This document shows positions 49,901 through 57,170 of a stretch of 64,000 bases of DNA, piece by piece (within the stretch, counting starts at the first letter, position 1; every line of letters starts with the position of its first letter). The position numbers and the translations under genes were made by a program. Below the pieces are notes generated by a model. It made no database searches and was not told the DNA's origin. It worked only from the letters and a program-made list of their open reading frames with translations. The DNA is from an uncultured Bacteroidales bacterium (GTDB lineage Bacteria; Bacteroidota; Bacteroidia; Bacteroidales; P3). The stretch lies in NCBI GenBank assembly GCA_900315935.1, contig ONBB01000012.1:1-64000 (forward strand), read 5' to 3'.

Positions 49901-50160
49901 TCGGCCTCAACAGCGTCAGCCTCTATCCCAACCCTGTCAGCACCGAGGCCCACCTCAATGTCCGCTCCGCTGTTGCCGGCATGGCCACCATCCGTGTCTA
50001 CGACCTCAATGGCCGCTGCGTCATCGACCGCCAGCTTGGCTTCGCCTCCGAGGGTGAGAACCTCTACACCCTCCAGACCCAGAACCTCGCCAACGGCATG
50101 TACCTGGTCAACGTCATCATCGGCGGCCACACCGCCGCCACCAAGATGATGGTGCGCTAA
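46936..50160 (+). CDS. Large secreted protein with sortilin-like beta-propeller and T9SS sorting domain
   Basis: 1074 residues. Signal peptide (MKRNKVLLGLVVGLMTLAGG). The first part is of the sortilin/BNR-propeller type: EVGPTNISGEVSSIVVD, SLFAGSVTGGLYYRSNKRD, DGALYFGTGDAFV, and the repeated YIGTDGGVFGTT-like strands. A similar strand (GTIYVGTANGVYTKQGAAAW) occurs near residue 895. The last ~80 residues are a type A sorting domain (LYPNPVSTEAHLNVRSA, TIRVYDLNGRCVIDRQ, GMYLVNVIIGGHTAATKMMV). No catalytic motif seen. Exported by Sec and T9SS; probably surface-bound. Monocistronic, strong codon bias, which suggests high expression. Confidence 0.85.
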   Translation: MKRNKVLLGLVVGLMTLAGGVASAQSGTQKDSIFHEVGPTNISGEVSSIVVDVRDTTGTSLFAGSVTGGLYYRSNKRDYVKNLYLALGRTDEQAERLADTSIWHYIPYRANDREVVLPISCMVQGPDGALYFGTGDAFVQSTSNYSRMSASGRGLFRFDPESAQFTLLPETNGSDFWAVNGIDYYYNSDNSTMYLYAATPLGLYRWTVANPSNVGNWLNASPERIREGAVDEIKIARQLRLAYFSAPYELFRIGDVAAANVRVTRLTTTNEAFHAAQRIRLAVSPTDPTYVYAMTIDANGRMENVYLTTDQQHWSAIATSTVTPLLYTSGRHSGAMAVDPANARRLIIAGDEIWIGQGYVPGALYQWTNASYCEYSLMGMGGDFMSSVYNSSAYVHSGIHCIVPALTLISRIVNGERTEYSDFLYYIGTDGGVFGTTKEFYYFASSNRGLNAAAINSVSVSPDGSLISGIRDNSSAIIEPHFTHAGGQPTISWFDNGSRGNLNHTANVIWRVGTGGATAASAFQQYAPQNRRTIFTSNADGEIGRTYADYLDYTNTTTWTIGTNFMTADIVGGPEIGSIYLWETDKNTVFNQTIRQGVDTLGYIIRGNDTLWVNDTAYGSDRGTKFRIRRGDKVNFHSRAHNNYPFEYTFPSAQLAGDSVDVLNPIQSRMVCIADRVNDDAPSTKRAVYYSWAPTDFTKVYNYEEDSIVRATGRYSLSERHHLWSPIMTIARVEGTPTANLYPRNAVISRDGLNVYVSAYDTETRQSMLFRISGFENVDFSQYNFNIMRATSQDYVAEYRLTIDTFRVDGSVYFPRPISSLAIDPREGRDRLIITFDDNSENYANVAVIDNPRTNWSTITQMPIDGMAGVPAFCALAEDSTGTIYVGTANGVYTKQGAAAWQVYENIPDMPVTAIVQQTKKLPIRRSLTHTGITPDSNVFAKTKWPRAIYFGTYGRGIFMDMTYVTDTVNEIVDSVDYTPVNIPTVNSIGLNSVSLYPNPVSTEAHLNVRSAVAGMATIRVYDLNGRCVIDRQLGFASEGENLYTLQTQNLANGMYLVNVIIGGHTAATKMMVR

Positions 50161-50183
50161 ACGCAGGGCGTAAACTAGCACTG

Positions 50184-50220
50184 AAAAGGAGGTACCGCCC
50201 GCAGGCAGTGCCTCCTTTCA
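50184..50220 (+). terminator. Terminator of the T9SS propeller gene
   Basis: AAAGGAGG pairs with CCTCCTTT, with a second inner stem (CGCC/GGC region) around CGCA; followed by a T-rich stretch. Confidence 0.75.
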
Positions 50221-50250
50221 TTAAATTAATGAATACAATATAATATATAT

Positions 50251-51528
50251 ATGAATACAAACCTTGTAGAAGAGCTCCGCTGGCGCGGCATGATTCACGA
50301 CATCATGCCCGGCACCGAGGACCAGCTCAACAAAGAAGTAACCACCGCCTACGTCGGCATAGACCCCACCGCCGACAGCCTCCATATCGGACACCTCGTC
50401 TCCATCATGCTGCTCAAGCACCTCCAGATGGCCGGCCACAAGCCGCTGGCCGTCGTCGGCGGCGCCACCGGCATGATTGGCGACCCCTCCTTCAAGGCCG
50501 CCGAGCGTAAGCTGCTCACACCCGACGAGATACAGCACAACGTCGACTGCATCAAGGGGCAGCTCTCGCGATTCCTCGACTTCGACAACCCCGTCAACGG
50601 TGCCGAGATACTCAACAACTACGACTGGATGAAGGACTACCTCTTCCTCGATTTCATCCGCGACGTGGGCAAGCATATCACCGTCAACTACATGATGACC
50701 AAGGACAGCGTCAAGAAGCGCCTGGAGACCGGCATCTCGTTCACCGAGTTCAGCTACCAGCTGCTCCAGGGCTACGACTTCCTCGTCCTCTACCGCACCA
50801 AGGGCTGCCGCTTGCAGATGGGCGGCTCCGACCAGTGGGGCAACATCACCACCGGCACCGAGCTCATCCGCCGCATGGAAGGCGGCGAAGCCTTCGCCCT
50901 CACCTGCCCGCTCATCACCAAGGCCGACGGCACCAAGTTCGGCAAGACCGAGGGCGGCAACGTGTGGCTCGACGCCGAGCGCACCTCGCCATACAAGTTC
51001 TACCAGTTCTGGCTCAACTGCTCCGATGTCGACACCGCTCGCTACATTCGCATCTTCACCCTCTTCGGCCGCGAGGAGATCGAGGCCCTGGAGAAGCAGC
51101 ACGCCGAGGCGCCCGAGCAGCGCATCCTTCAGAAAGCCCTGGCCAAGGACATCACCATCCGCGTCCACGGCGAAGCCGCCTACAACACCGCCATCGCCGC
51201 CTCCGAGATCCTCTTTGGCAAAGGCACCACCGAGCAGCTCAACGGCCTCGACCGCAAGACCCTTGACGGCGTCTTCGAGGGCGTTCCCCAGTTCTCCGTC
51301 AGCCGCGCCTCCATCGAGGCCGGTGCCTCGCTGGTCGACCTCGCCGCCGAGGTGGGCATGTTCGCATCCAAGGGCGAGATTCGCCGCGAACTGAAGCAGA
51401 ACTCCATCTCTGTCAACAAGCAGAAAGTAGGGGAGGGATGCACCCTCACCACTGCCGACGTCCTCGCCTCTGGCTGCATCCTCGTCCAGAAAGGCAAGAA
51501 GAACTACTACATTCTCAATGTGGAGTAA
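50251..51528 (+). CDS. tyrS: Tyrosine-tRNA ligase
   Basis: Class I aminoacyl-tRNA synthetase charging tRNA-Tyr, 425 residues, full length. Motifs: tyrosine pocket and HIGH in [75 protein letters not shown]-equivalent in [14 protein letters not shown] (bacterial TyrRS form), and a C-terminal S4 RNA-binding domain ([20 protein letters not shown]). Start ATG 50251 preceded by an AT-rich leader without a good promoter. A toxin-antitoxin pair follows 45 bases later on the same strand. Confidence 0.97.
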   Translation: MNTNLVEELRWRGMIHDIMPGTEDQLNKEVTTAYVGIDPTADSLHIGHLVSIMLLKHLQMAGHKPLAVVGGATGMIGDPSFKAAERKLLTPDEIQHNVDCIKGQLSRFLDFDNPVNGAEILNNYDWMKDYLFLDFIRDVGKHITVNYMMTKDSVKKRLETGISFTEFSYQLLQGYDFLVLYRTKGCRLQMGGSDQWGNITTGTELIRRMEGGEAFALTCPLITKADGTKFGKTEGGNVWLDAERTSPYKFYQFWLNCSDVDTARYIRIFTLFGREEIEALEKQHAEAPEQRILQKALAKDITIRVHGEAAYNTAIAASEILFGKGTTEQLNGLDRKTLDGVFEGVPQFSVSRASIEAGASLVDLAAEVGMFASKGEIRRELKQNSISVNKQKVGEGCTLTTADVLASGCILVQKGKKNYYILNVE

Positions 51529-51572
51529 CAATAAATCCACTCCATTCACGTTATCTCCAAAAACAAACCGCT

Positions 51573-51836
51573 ATGAGCCCCACAACGCGCCCTATCACCG
51601 TCGACGTCCCCACGCCCTATTATGACCTCTTCACCAAGATGCTCAACGGCATGGGTTTCAAGTACGACAATCCCCTTCCCAAGGCGGAACCAAAACCCGT
51701 CAAGAAAGCCAAGCCCAAGCGTGGCACCAAAGAGTATATCCTCGACACCATCGTCGAGGGTGTGCGCGAAGCCAAGCTTTATGAGCAGGGTTTGATAGAA
51801 TTGCCATCAGCGGAGGAATTGTTGAATGAGTTGTAG
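51573..51836 (+). CDS. Putative antitoxin of a RelE/ParE-type pair
   Basis: 87 residues, first gene of a two-gene overlap. No known domain is recognised: N-terminus TTRPITVDVPTPYYDLFTKM, a Lys/Pro-rich hinge (KAEPKPVKKAKPKRG) and an acidic helical C-terminus (VREAKLYEQGLIELPSAEEL) of the sort that wraps RelE-type toxins. The stop overlaps the toxin start by 11 bases, as in many toxin-antitoxin operons. Assigned as antitoxin from position, size and charge pattern, not from sequence family. Confidence 0.6.
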   Translation: MSPTTRPITVDVPTPYYDLFTKMLNGMGFKYDNPLPKAEPKPVKKAKPKRGTKEYILDTIVEGVREAKLYEQGLIELPSAEELLNEL

Positions 51837-52167
51837 CATTGTAAACTCTGCAGGCTTCGGCAGAGATCTCAAGGCACTTGCCAAGCGCTATCGGTCTATG
51901 AGAGATGATTATGCTCGTCTGCTCAAAGATCTAGAGGCCAATCCCCAACTGGGCACCGACCTTGGCGACGGCCTCCGCAAGATTCGTCTGGCCATCACCT
52001 CAAAGGGCAAAGGCAAAAGTGCGGGTGCGCGCGTGATTACATACACGGTGGTTACCCGTGTCAGTGCCGGGTCGGTGGTGCTGGTCGCGATTTACGACAA
52101 GTCCGAGCAAGCCTCCATGTCCAAGCGCGATATTGTGTCGCGACTCAAGTCCGAGGGCTTCCTATGA
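51826..52167 (+). CDS. RelE/ParE-superfamily toxin
   Basis: 113 residues. Pattern of RelE-like mRNA interferases or gyrase-type toxins: helical N-terminal part (FGRDLKALAKRYRSMRDDYA, LLKDLEANPQLGTDLG), then beta strands GLRKIRLAITSKGKGKSAGA, ARVITYTVVTRVSAGSVVLV, AIYDKSEQASMSKRDIVSRL. The basic KGKGKSAGARV segment and the YDKSE strand are those of the 'addiction module toxin RelE' group close to HigB/YafQ. Target (mRNA or other) is not decided. Coupled to the antitoxin by overlap. Confidence 0.75.
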   Translation: MSCSIVNSAGFGRDLKALAKRYRSMRDDYARLLKDLEANPQLGTDLGDGLRKIRLAITSKGKGKSAGARVITYTVVTRVSAGSVVLVAIYDKSEQASMSKRDIVSRLKSEGFL

Positions 52168-52172
52168 TGATG

Positions 52173-52565
52173 CTACCCTAGCAGCGCGTCAAGCTTCGGA
52201 TGGCCGGCCACAAGCCGGCCATCCATCGTTACGGCGCAGTCCACCTTGGCCTTGGCGCACAGCGTGTTGTCGCTGGCGCGGAAGATGGCCTGGTGGAACA
52301 CGTACCGCACGCCCTGCTTCTCGGGGCGCAGGCGGCAGATATATTCGTCGTTGGGGCGCAGCGGCGTCTTGTATTGTATTTCGAACCGCGCCACCACCAC
52401 GTCGATGCCCTCCGCGTGCAGCTCGGCGAAACTCACCCCGCGCTCCTCTATGAAACGGTGCCGCGAGTGCTCCATATAATGCTGATAGTTGGCATTGTTC
52501 ACTATGCCCTGCAGGTCGCACTCATAGTCGCGCACCCGCTCCCTGTTCTCGAATATGTATTCCAT
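52173..52565 (-). CDS. Acyl-CoA thioesterase (4HBT hotdog fold)
   Basis: 130 residues of the YbgC/4-hydroxybenzoyl-CoA thioesterase family. Active-site strand VRDYECDLQGIVNNANYQHY (Asp at the usual catalytic position of the family, followed by the GIVNNANY helix start), then RFIEERGVSFAELHAEGIDV and VARFEIQYKTPLRPNDEY. Hydrolyses an acyl-CoA or aryl-CoA; substrate unknown. ATG 52565 starts at the conserved N-terminus (MEYIFENRERVRDYE). Convergent with the toxin gene 5 bases away. Confidence 0.88.
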   Translation of the reverse strand: MEYIFENRERVRDYECDLQGIVNNANYQHYMEHSRHRFIEERGVSFAELHAEGIDVVVARFEIQYKTPLRPNDEYICRLRPEKQGVRYVFHQAIFRASDNTLCAKAKVDCAVTMDGRLVAGHPKLDALLG

Positions 52566-52586
52566 TGCAGTGTTGTTTTCTGACTG

Positions 52587-52594
52587 CAAAAATA
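52587..52594 (-). promoter_or_regulatory. Promoter -7 element of the thioesterase gene
   Basis: Minus-strand TATTTTTG, 21 bases before the ATG; a TTTTCCG block lies at about the right distance upstream. Confidence 0.55.
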
Positions 52595-52648
52595 CGACAA
52601 TTTCCGCACCCGCCGGAAAAAATATTTCGCCAATTCCGAAAATGTTCG

Positions 52649-52656
52649 TATTTTTG
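52649..52656 (+). promoter_or_regulatory. Possible promoter reading toward the FISUMP gene
   Basis: Plus-strand TATTTTTG, divergent from the thioesterase promoter; the 60 bases between them are AT-rich. It is followed by the hairpin AAACCG-ATAGAA-CGGTTT at 52664-52681. If active it gives a ~320-base leader. Confidence 0.45.
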
Positions 52657-52681
52657 CACTCGCAAACCGATAGAACGGTTT

Positions 52682-52983
52682 GCCGAAAGAAAGCGCATTT
52701 TCGCCATATCCACAGATGTGAACTTCGACACTTCACTGAAAGTAATGCAAAGGATATCAAGAATGATGATGCTCTTGTTGGATTATATTCCTACTGGATA
52801 TATCCATAGTGGAGCGGTTCATTAATCAATCGTTTTGCATTACAGGGAGTCGAAGCCCTACATCTGAAAGGAGAGACATAAATGGATGGCTCCACTTTCT
52901 TCGTTGTACAAATTTGTCTTCCCCGGGCCGGAAAGAGACTCTAACAGCGACGTGCCGATGCTCAATAACCGGCAAACATTAAT
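52682..52983. other. 300-base stretch without a recognised gene
   Basis: Lower-GC sequence between a possible promoter and the FISUMP lipoprotein gene. It includes an in-frame run with MQRISRMMMLLLDYIPTGY but no family or strong start; could be a decayed gene or a structured leader. Confidence 0.4.
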
Positions 52984-53685
52984 ATGAGAAAAACTGCATT
53001 CCTATTGGCTGTGGCTTTGCTTTTTTCCTCCTGTGAAAGGGACGACAACAACAATGGAGGCACTGAAGGCGGTACGGAATTCGCCGAGTGGATCGATCTC
53101 GGCCTGCCGAGCGGCCTGCTGTGGGCAAAATGGAATCTGGGTGCCACCGCTCCCGAGGAGTACGGCGACTACTACGCCTGGGGCGAGACTGAGACTAAGA
53201 GCGTGTATGACTGGAGCACTTACAAGTACTGCAACGGTGGCCAGAACCAGTTGACAAAGTACTGCAACGACCTCAAATATGGCTATAACGGATTCACCGA
53301 CACCTTGACCGTTCTACAGCCTATGGACGATGTCTCCACCGCAAAACTTGGCAATGGGGCACATATCCCCACCAAAGAGGATTGGCTGGAACTATTGGAC
53401 AACACTACCTCGGAATGGACCACTATGAATGGTGTCTATGGCCGCAAGCTCACTAGCAAAACCAACGGGAATTACATCTATCTTCCAGCTGCCGGACGCC
53501 GGTATGGTTCCGAGTTGAGATCCGCGGGCGAGCACGGCTTTTATTGGTCATCCTCGCTTGCTGCGAATCGAGGCGCGGACTACGCGTTTAAACTCGACTT
53601 CGGGTCGAACGATCAGTATTTGGACAGCGACGCTGGAACTCGTAAGGGCGGTCTGTCGGTGCGTCCTGTGCATTCCTCGCTATAG
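52984..53685 (+). CDS. FISUMP-domain lipoprotein
   Basis: 233 residues. Lipoprotein signal peptide (MRKTAFLLAVALLFSSC), a short Gly/Asn linker, and a domain matching the Fibrobacter succinogenes major paralogous domain (TIGR02145): EWIDLGLPSGLLWAKWNLGA, EEYGDYYAWGETE, HIPTKEDWLELLDN, NYIYLPAAGRRYGSELRSAG, YWSSSLAANRGADYAFKL, and the ending GGLSVRPV. Such proteins are surface lipoproteins of unknown role, often in many copies. GC lower than neighbours; possibly acquired or part of a variable family. Confidence 0.88.
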   Translation: MRKTAFLLAVALLFSSCERDDNNNGGTEGGTEFAEWIDLGLPSGLLWAKWNLGATAPEEYGDYYAWGETETKSVYDWSTYKYCNGGQNQLTKYCNDLKYGYNGFTDTLTVLQPMDDVSTAKLGNGAHIPTKEDWLELLDNTTSEWTTMNGVYGRKLTSKTNGNYIYLPAAGRRYGSELRSAGEHGFYWSSSLAANRGADYAFKLDFGSNDQYLDSDAGTRKGGLSVRPVHSSL

Positions 53686-53708
53686 GTCATCTGTTAGTAT
53701 GTGTTATT

Positions 53709-53746
53709 AGGGAGCCGGCATCACAGATCCGGCTCTTTCCTTTTTC
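53709..53746 (+). terminator. Terminator of the FISUMP gene
   Basis: GAGCCGG / CCGGCTC stem around CATCACAGAT, followed by TTTCCTTTTT. Confidence 0.85.
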
Positions 53747-53771
53747 CCACTATCCAACCACTCCCGAACCA

Positions 53772-53820
53772 AGGCCGAAGAGAGGAAGAAGAGGGTGGGT
53801 TCAGTGTCCTGATAATTAGT
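53772..53820 (+). repeat. GAGAGGAAGAAGAGGGTG element, copy 2
   Basis: GGCCGAAGAGAGGAAGAAGA, GGGTGGGTTCAGTGTCCTGA, then TAATTAGT. Almost the same as 56302-56350; the end CTGATAATTAGT is a near palindrome. Confidence 0.75.
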
Positions 53821-53914
53821 GTTTTGTGAACCTGCAAAAAATGGCCATTTTTCGCTTTCTGTGCAAAAAGTTGAGCGGTGTTTTCTGCCGCATTTTGCCC
53901 CTTTTTGAAAAAGA

Positions 53915-53947
53915 TTTGCGCCATGTCGTTTTTTATTCGTATCTTTG
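53915..53947 (+). promoter_or_regulatory. Promoter of the MFS transporter gene
   Basis: TTTG (53915-53918), 21 bases, TATCTTTG (53940-53947); leader about 30 bases. Confidence 0.8.
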
Positions 53948-53983
53948 CACTTTCTTTTGTAAGTTAAATAAACATAAAATAGT

Positions 53984-55606
53984 ATGACACAAACATCTAT
54001 CAACACCCTGCGCGACAGCGCCGCCATGCGCTGGATTGCGCTGCTGCTGCTGGCCCTGGCCATGTTCTGCAGCTACATCTTCATGGACATCCTGTCCCCC
54101 ATCAAGGACCTCATGCAGGAAACCCGCGCATGGGACAGCCTCGCCTTCGGCACCATGCAGGGAGCCGAGACGTTCCTCAACGTCTTCGTCTTCTTCCTCA
54201 TCTTCGCCGGTATCATCCTCGACAAGATGGGTGTCCGCTTCACGGCCGTCCTCTCCGGCGCCGTGATGCTGGTGGGCGGTCTCATCAAGTGGTACGCCGT
54301 CAGCGACAGCTTCTATGGCAGCGGCCTTGAGACCTGGTTCACCAACAACCTCAACTACATCCCCGGCTTCGACGAGCTCGGTGTGTCGCCTTTCTACCGT
54401 GGCATGCCCGCCTCGGCCAAGCTGGCCGCCGTCGGCTTCATGATCTTCGGTTGCGGCTGCGAGATGGCCGGCATCACCGTCAGCCGCGGCATCGTCAAGT
54501 GGTTCAAGGGCCGCGAGACCGCCCTCGCCATGGGCTCTGAGATGGCCCTGGCCCGCCTCGGCGTTGCCACCTGCATGATTTTCAGCCCCTACTTCGCCAA
54601 GCTCGGCGGCGAGGTCAACGTCTCCCGCTCCGTCGCTTTCGGCGTGGTGCTCCTCTGCATCGCCCTGATGATGCTCATCGTCTACTTCTTCATGGACAAG
54701 AAACTCGACGCCCAGACCGGCGAGGCCGAAGAGAAGGACGACCCCTTCAAAATCTCCGACATCGGCAAGATCCTCTCCTCGCTGGGCTTCTGGCTCGTCG
54801 CCCTGCTCTGCGTGCTCTACTACTCGGCCATCTTCCCCTTCCAGAAGTATGCCGTCAACATGCTGCAGTGCAACCTCACCCTGACCGAGGCCGACCCCAA
54901 CACCTTCTGGGGCGGTGAAAGTGTTACCTGGGTGCAGTACATCCTGATGCTCGTTGTGGCTGTCGCCTCGTTCACCAGCAACTTCATGAAGAAGAACAAG
55001 AGCCTCCAGTACGGCCTCATGGGTCTGGCCGTGGTCGCCCTGGTAATCTACTGCTACATGGGCTACATGCGCGGCACCGCCGAGACCATCTTCGCCGTCT
55101 TCCCGCTGCTGGCCGTCGCCATTACCCCCATCCTCGGCAACTATGTCGACCATAAGGGCAAGGCTGCCTCCATGCTCATGATTGGCTCCATCCTGCTGGT
55201 GCTCTGCCACTTGACCTTCGCTTTCATCCTGCCCATGTTCAAGGATTCGGCCGTCGGCGGCACCGTCGTGGCCTACGTTACCATCCTCGTCCTCGGCGCC
55301 TCCTTCTCGCTGGTGCCCGCCGCCCTGTGGCCCTCGGTGCCCAAGCTGGTCGACGAGAAGATTATCGGCTCCGCCTACGCCCTCATCTTCTGGATTCAAA
55401 ACATCGGCCTGTGGCTCTTCCCGCTGCTCATCGGCAAGGTGCTCAACAGCACCAATCCCGAAGGCACCGCCGCCACCGAGCTTGACTACACCTGGGCGTT
55501 GGTCATGCTGGCTGCCCTCGGCATCGCAGCCCTCCTCATCGGCATCTACCTCAAGGCTGTCGACAAGAAGAAGGGCCTCGGCCTCGAGGAACCCAACATC
55601 AAGTAA
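53984..55606 (+). CDS. Major facilitator superfamily transporter
   Basis: 540 residues with 12 or more membrane helices (IALLLLALAMFCSYIFMDIL, FLNVFVFFLIFAGIILDKMG with the MFS loop D-K-M-G-V-R, VGFMIFGCGCEMAGITVSRG, YILMLVVAVASFTSNFM, ILVLGASFSLVPAALWPSVP, ALVMLAALGIAALLIGIYL). Similar in layout to the MFSD1-like group common in Bacteroidales. Longer extracytoplasmic loops than usual (around residues 105-140 and 300-325). Substrate unknown. Single-gene unit with strong promoter and terminator. Confidence 0.9.
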   Translation: MTQTSINTLRDSAAMRWIALLLLALAMFCSYIFMDILSPIKDLMQETRAWDSLAFGTMQGAETFLNVFVFFLIFAGIILDKMGVRFTAVLSGAVMLVGGLIKWYAVSDSFYGSGLETWFTNNLNYIPGFDELGVSPFYRGMPASAKLAAVGFMIFGCGCEMAGITVSRGIVKWFKGRETALAMGSEMALARLGVATCMIFSPYFAKLGGEVNVSRSVAFGVVLLCIALMMLIVYFFMDKKLDAQTGEAEEKDDPFKISDIGKILSSLGFWLVALLCVLYYSAIFPFQKYAVNMLQCNLTLTEADPNTFWGGESVTWVQYILMLVVAVASFTSNFMKKNKSLQYGLMGLAVVALVIYCYMGYMRGTAETIFAVFPLLAVAITPILGNYVDHKGKAASMLMIGSILLVLCHLTFAFILPMFKDSAVGGTVVAYVTILVLGASFSLVPAALWPSVPKLVDEKIIGSAYALIFWIQNIGLWLFPLLIGKVLNSTNPEGTAATELDYTWALVMLAALGIAALLIGIYLKAVDKKKGLGLEEPNIK

Positions 55607-55623
55607 CGAATAGATTTTTCATA

Positions 55624-55661
55624 AAGGAAGTCCGGGTCATGCGTGGCTCGGACTTCGTTTT
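55624..55661 (+). terminator. Terminator of the MFS gene
   Basis: GAAGTCCG / CGGACTTC with a 14-base loop, followed by GTTTTAT. Confidence 0.75.
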
Positions 55662-55703
55662 ATAGGTATGAAAAAATGTATTAACAATTATTAACATATT
55701 AAA

Positions 55704-55736
55704 TTTGGTGGCTCTCGGGAAATGTGTGTACTTTTG
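55704..55736 (+). promoter_or_regulatory. Promoter of the PepSY-like lipoprotein gene
   Basis: TTTG (55704-55707), 21 bases, TACTTTTG (55729-55736). Confidence 0.75.
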
Positions 55737-55772
55737 CACCGTCAAATGATAATAACCTAAAACATCAACATC

Positions 55773-56219
55773 ATGAAAAATCAAGTTCTTGCAGCCATTG
55801 TGGTTGCCCTCGCATTCGCCTCGTGCGCATGCACCAAGCCCGAAAAGCGGGTCGTCGAATTCACCTCTATGCCCCAGCAGGCGCAGACTTTCATCAACAC
55901 TCACTTCGCCGACAAGCAGATTGCCATCTGCTACCAGGACCGCGAGCTGTTCGACAAGGACTATGAGGTCATCTTCATGGATGGTTCCAATGTCGATTTC
56001 ACCTCCAGCGGAGTCTGGACCGAGGTAGAGGACCGCGACGCCGACGGTATCCCCACGGCCATCATCCCCGCCGCCATCCTCGAGTACGTCAATGCCCGCC
56101 ATCCCGGCCAGTACATTGTCGAAATCTCCAAGGACCGCCAGGGCTACGACGTGGAGCTGAACACCACCATCGAGCTGGAGTTCAACAAGAACGGCCAGCT
56201 TCGTCGCTACGACGACTAG
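55773..56219 (+). CDS. PepSY-like periplasmic lipoprotein
   Basis: 148 residues. Lipoprotein-like signal peptide (MKNQVLAAIVVALAFASCAC; Cys at 18 or 20) and a PepSY-like/putative beta-lactamase-inhibitor-like domain (PF11396): QQAQTFINTHFADKQIAICY, YEVIFMDGSNVDFTSSGVWT, AILEYVNARHPGQYIVEISK, YDVELNTTIELEFNKNGQLR. Two half-domains with the same plan (helix, then strands) are visible. Function of the family is not established. Own promoter and terminator. Confidence 0.85.
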   Translation: MKNQVLAAIVVALAFASCACTKPEKRVVEFTSMPQQAQTFINTHFADKQIAICYQDRELFDKDYEVIFMDGSNVDFTSSGVWTEVEDRDADGIPTAIIPAAILEYVNARHPGQYIVEISKDRQGYDVELNTTIELEFNKNGQLRRYDD

Positions 56220-56240
56220 GCGATTTTCGTCCTCCAAACA

Positions 56241-56278
56241 AGGGTCTGCCTACGCATTCGGGCAGGCTCTTTTTTTTC
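56241..56278 (+). terminator. Terminator of the PepSY-like lipoprotein gene
   Basis: GTCTGCC / GGCAGGC stem with a 10-base loop, followed by TCTTTTTTTT. Confidence 0.85.
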
Positions 56279-56301
56279 GTCCCCTGGGCATTGCCTTGGA
56301 G

Positions 56302-56350
56302 AGGCCGAAGAGAGGAAGAAGAGGGTGGGTTTAACCTGCTGATAATCAGT
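56302..56350 (+). repeat. GAGAGGAAGAAGAGGGTG element, copy 3
   Basis: GGCCGAAGAGAGGAAGAAGA, GGGTGGGTTTAACCTGCTGA, then TAATCAGT. Like copy 2, it follows a terminator on the same strand. Confidence 0.75.
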
Positions 56351-56353
56351 AAT

Positions 56354-56383
56354 GAGAAAACGGCCCGTTTGGAGCCGTTTTTC
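56354..56383 (-). terminator. Terminator of the DUF2461 gene
   Basis: AAAACGGC / GCCGTTTT stem with a 9-base loop; the minus-strand side runs into TTTTC. About 30 bases after the stop. Confidence 0.75.
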
Positions 56384-56415
56384 GGATTTTTGACGTAAAA
56401 ATCAACCGCTTTCCA

Positions 56416-57126
56416 TCAGGGGTTCCTCACATCCTCCATCGCCCTCTGTACGAAGCGGTTAAGTGGTACGCTGGCGCGCCACACCTTCAGCACCTCGTTG
56501 AATAGCTTTCCTCCTTCGAGGTATTTGTCCGGCATGGTATGGCTGGTGGTGTAGTCCTTGTATTTCAGCAGGTCGGCATGCTCCCAGTCAGCGGGGTAGC
56601 CCTTGGGTACGCGCTGCAGCTTCTTCAGGGTAAAGAACTCCGTGCCGAAGTATTTCTTGTACGCTGGCTCGTTCATGATGGCCAGGAACTCGTCGGGACA
56701 GTAGAATATCTCCTGGCGTATGGCGTTCAGCGCCTCGGGTGTGGGCATGAAGATGCCGCCGCCGAGGTTGCAGGTGCCCTTCAGGCCGTATGCCTCTTCG
56801 GTGCCAATTTGGAAGTAGTAGCCGGGCACGCCGCTGTTCTTCGGCCCCCAGCTGCTGAGGAAGCAGGCGATGTGGGTCTTGTAAGGTGTCTTGTCGGCCG
56901 AGAAGCGTGTGTCGCGGTAGATGCGGTAGACCGAGTTCTTGGCCGTCAGCCCCACCAGCGTGTCGTCATACTTCACCATCTCGTCAATCAGCGCCTGCGT
57001 GAACGCTTCGAAGTCGGCCTTGATGGCCAGCCAGCGCTCCTTGTGGTCATTGAACCAGGGGCGGTTGTTGTTCACGGTCAGTTCCTGCAGGAAGGGCAGG
57101 GTGTCGGGGTGCAGTTGTGTGGTCAT
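56416..57126 (-). CDS. DUF2461 family protein
   Basis: 236 residues matching the TIGR02453/DUF2461 pattern: TLPFLQELTVNNNRPWFNDH near the N-terminus, NSVYRIYRDTRFSADKTPYK, PGYYFQIGTEEAYGLKGTCN (in place of the usual G-x-Y-hydrophobic-H/Q), and LKRVPKGYPADWEHADLLK-type segment LQRVPKGYPADWEHADLLKY. Cytoplasmic, function unknown. It ends before its own terminator and lies 45 bases downstream of the transposase-like gene, so it may be on the same transcript. Confidence 0.9.
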   Translation of the reverse strand: MTTQLHPDTLPFLQELTVNNNRPWFNDHKERWLAIKADFEAFTQALIDEMVKYDDTLVGLTAKNSVYRIYRDTRFSADKTPYKTHIACFLSSWGPKNSGVPGYYFQIGTEEAYGLKGTCNLGGGIFMPTPEALNAIRQEIFYCPDEFLAIMNEPAYKKYFGTEFFTLKKLQRVPKGYPADWEHADLLKYKDYTTSHTMPDKYLEGGKLFNEVLKVWRASVPLNRFVQRAMEDVRNP

Positions 57127-57170
57127 ATTGTGTGGGGATGTTTAGCGTTTAATGTTAGGGTTTGACATGT

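Noticed and set aside
52565..52825. Small plus-strand frame over the thioesterase promoter
   Set aside because: It starts inside the thioesterase N-terminal codons and crosses both promoters; no family resemblance.
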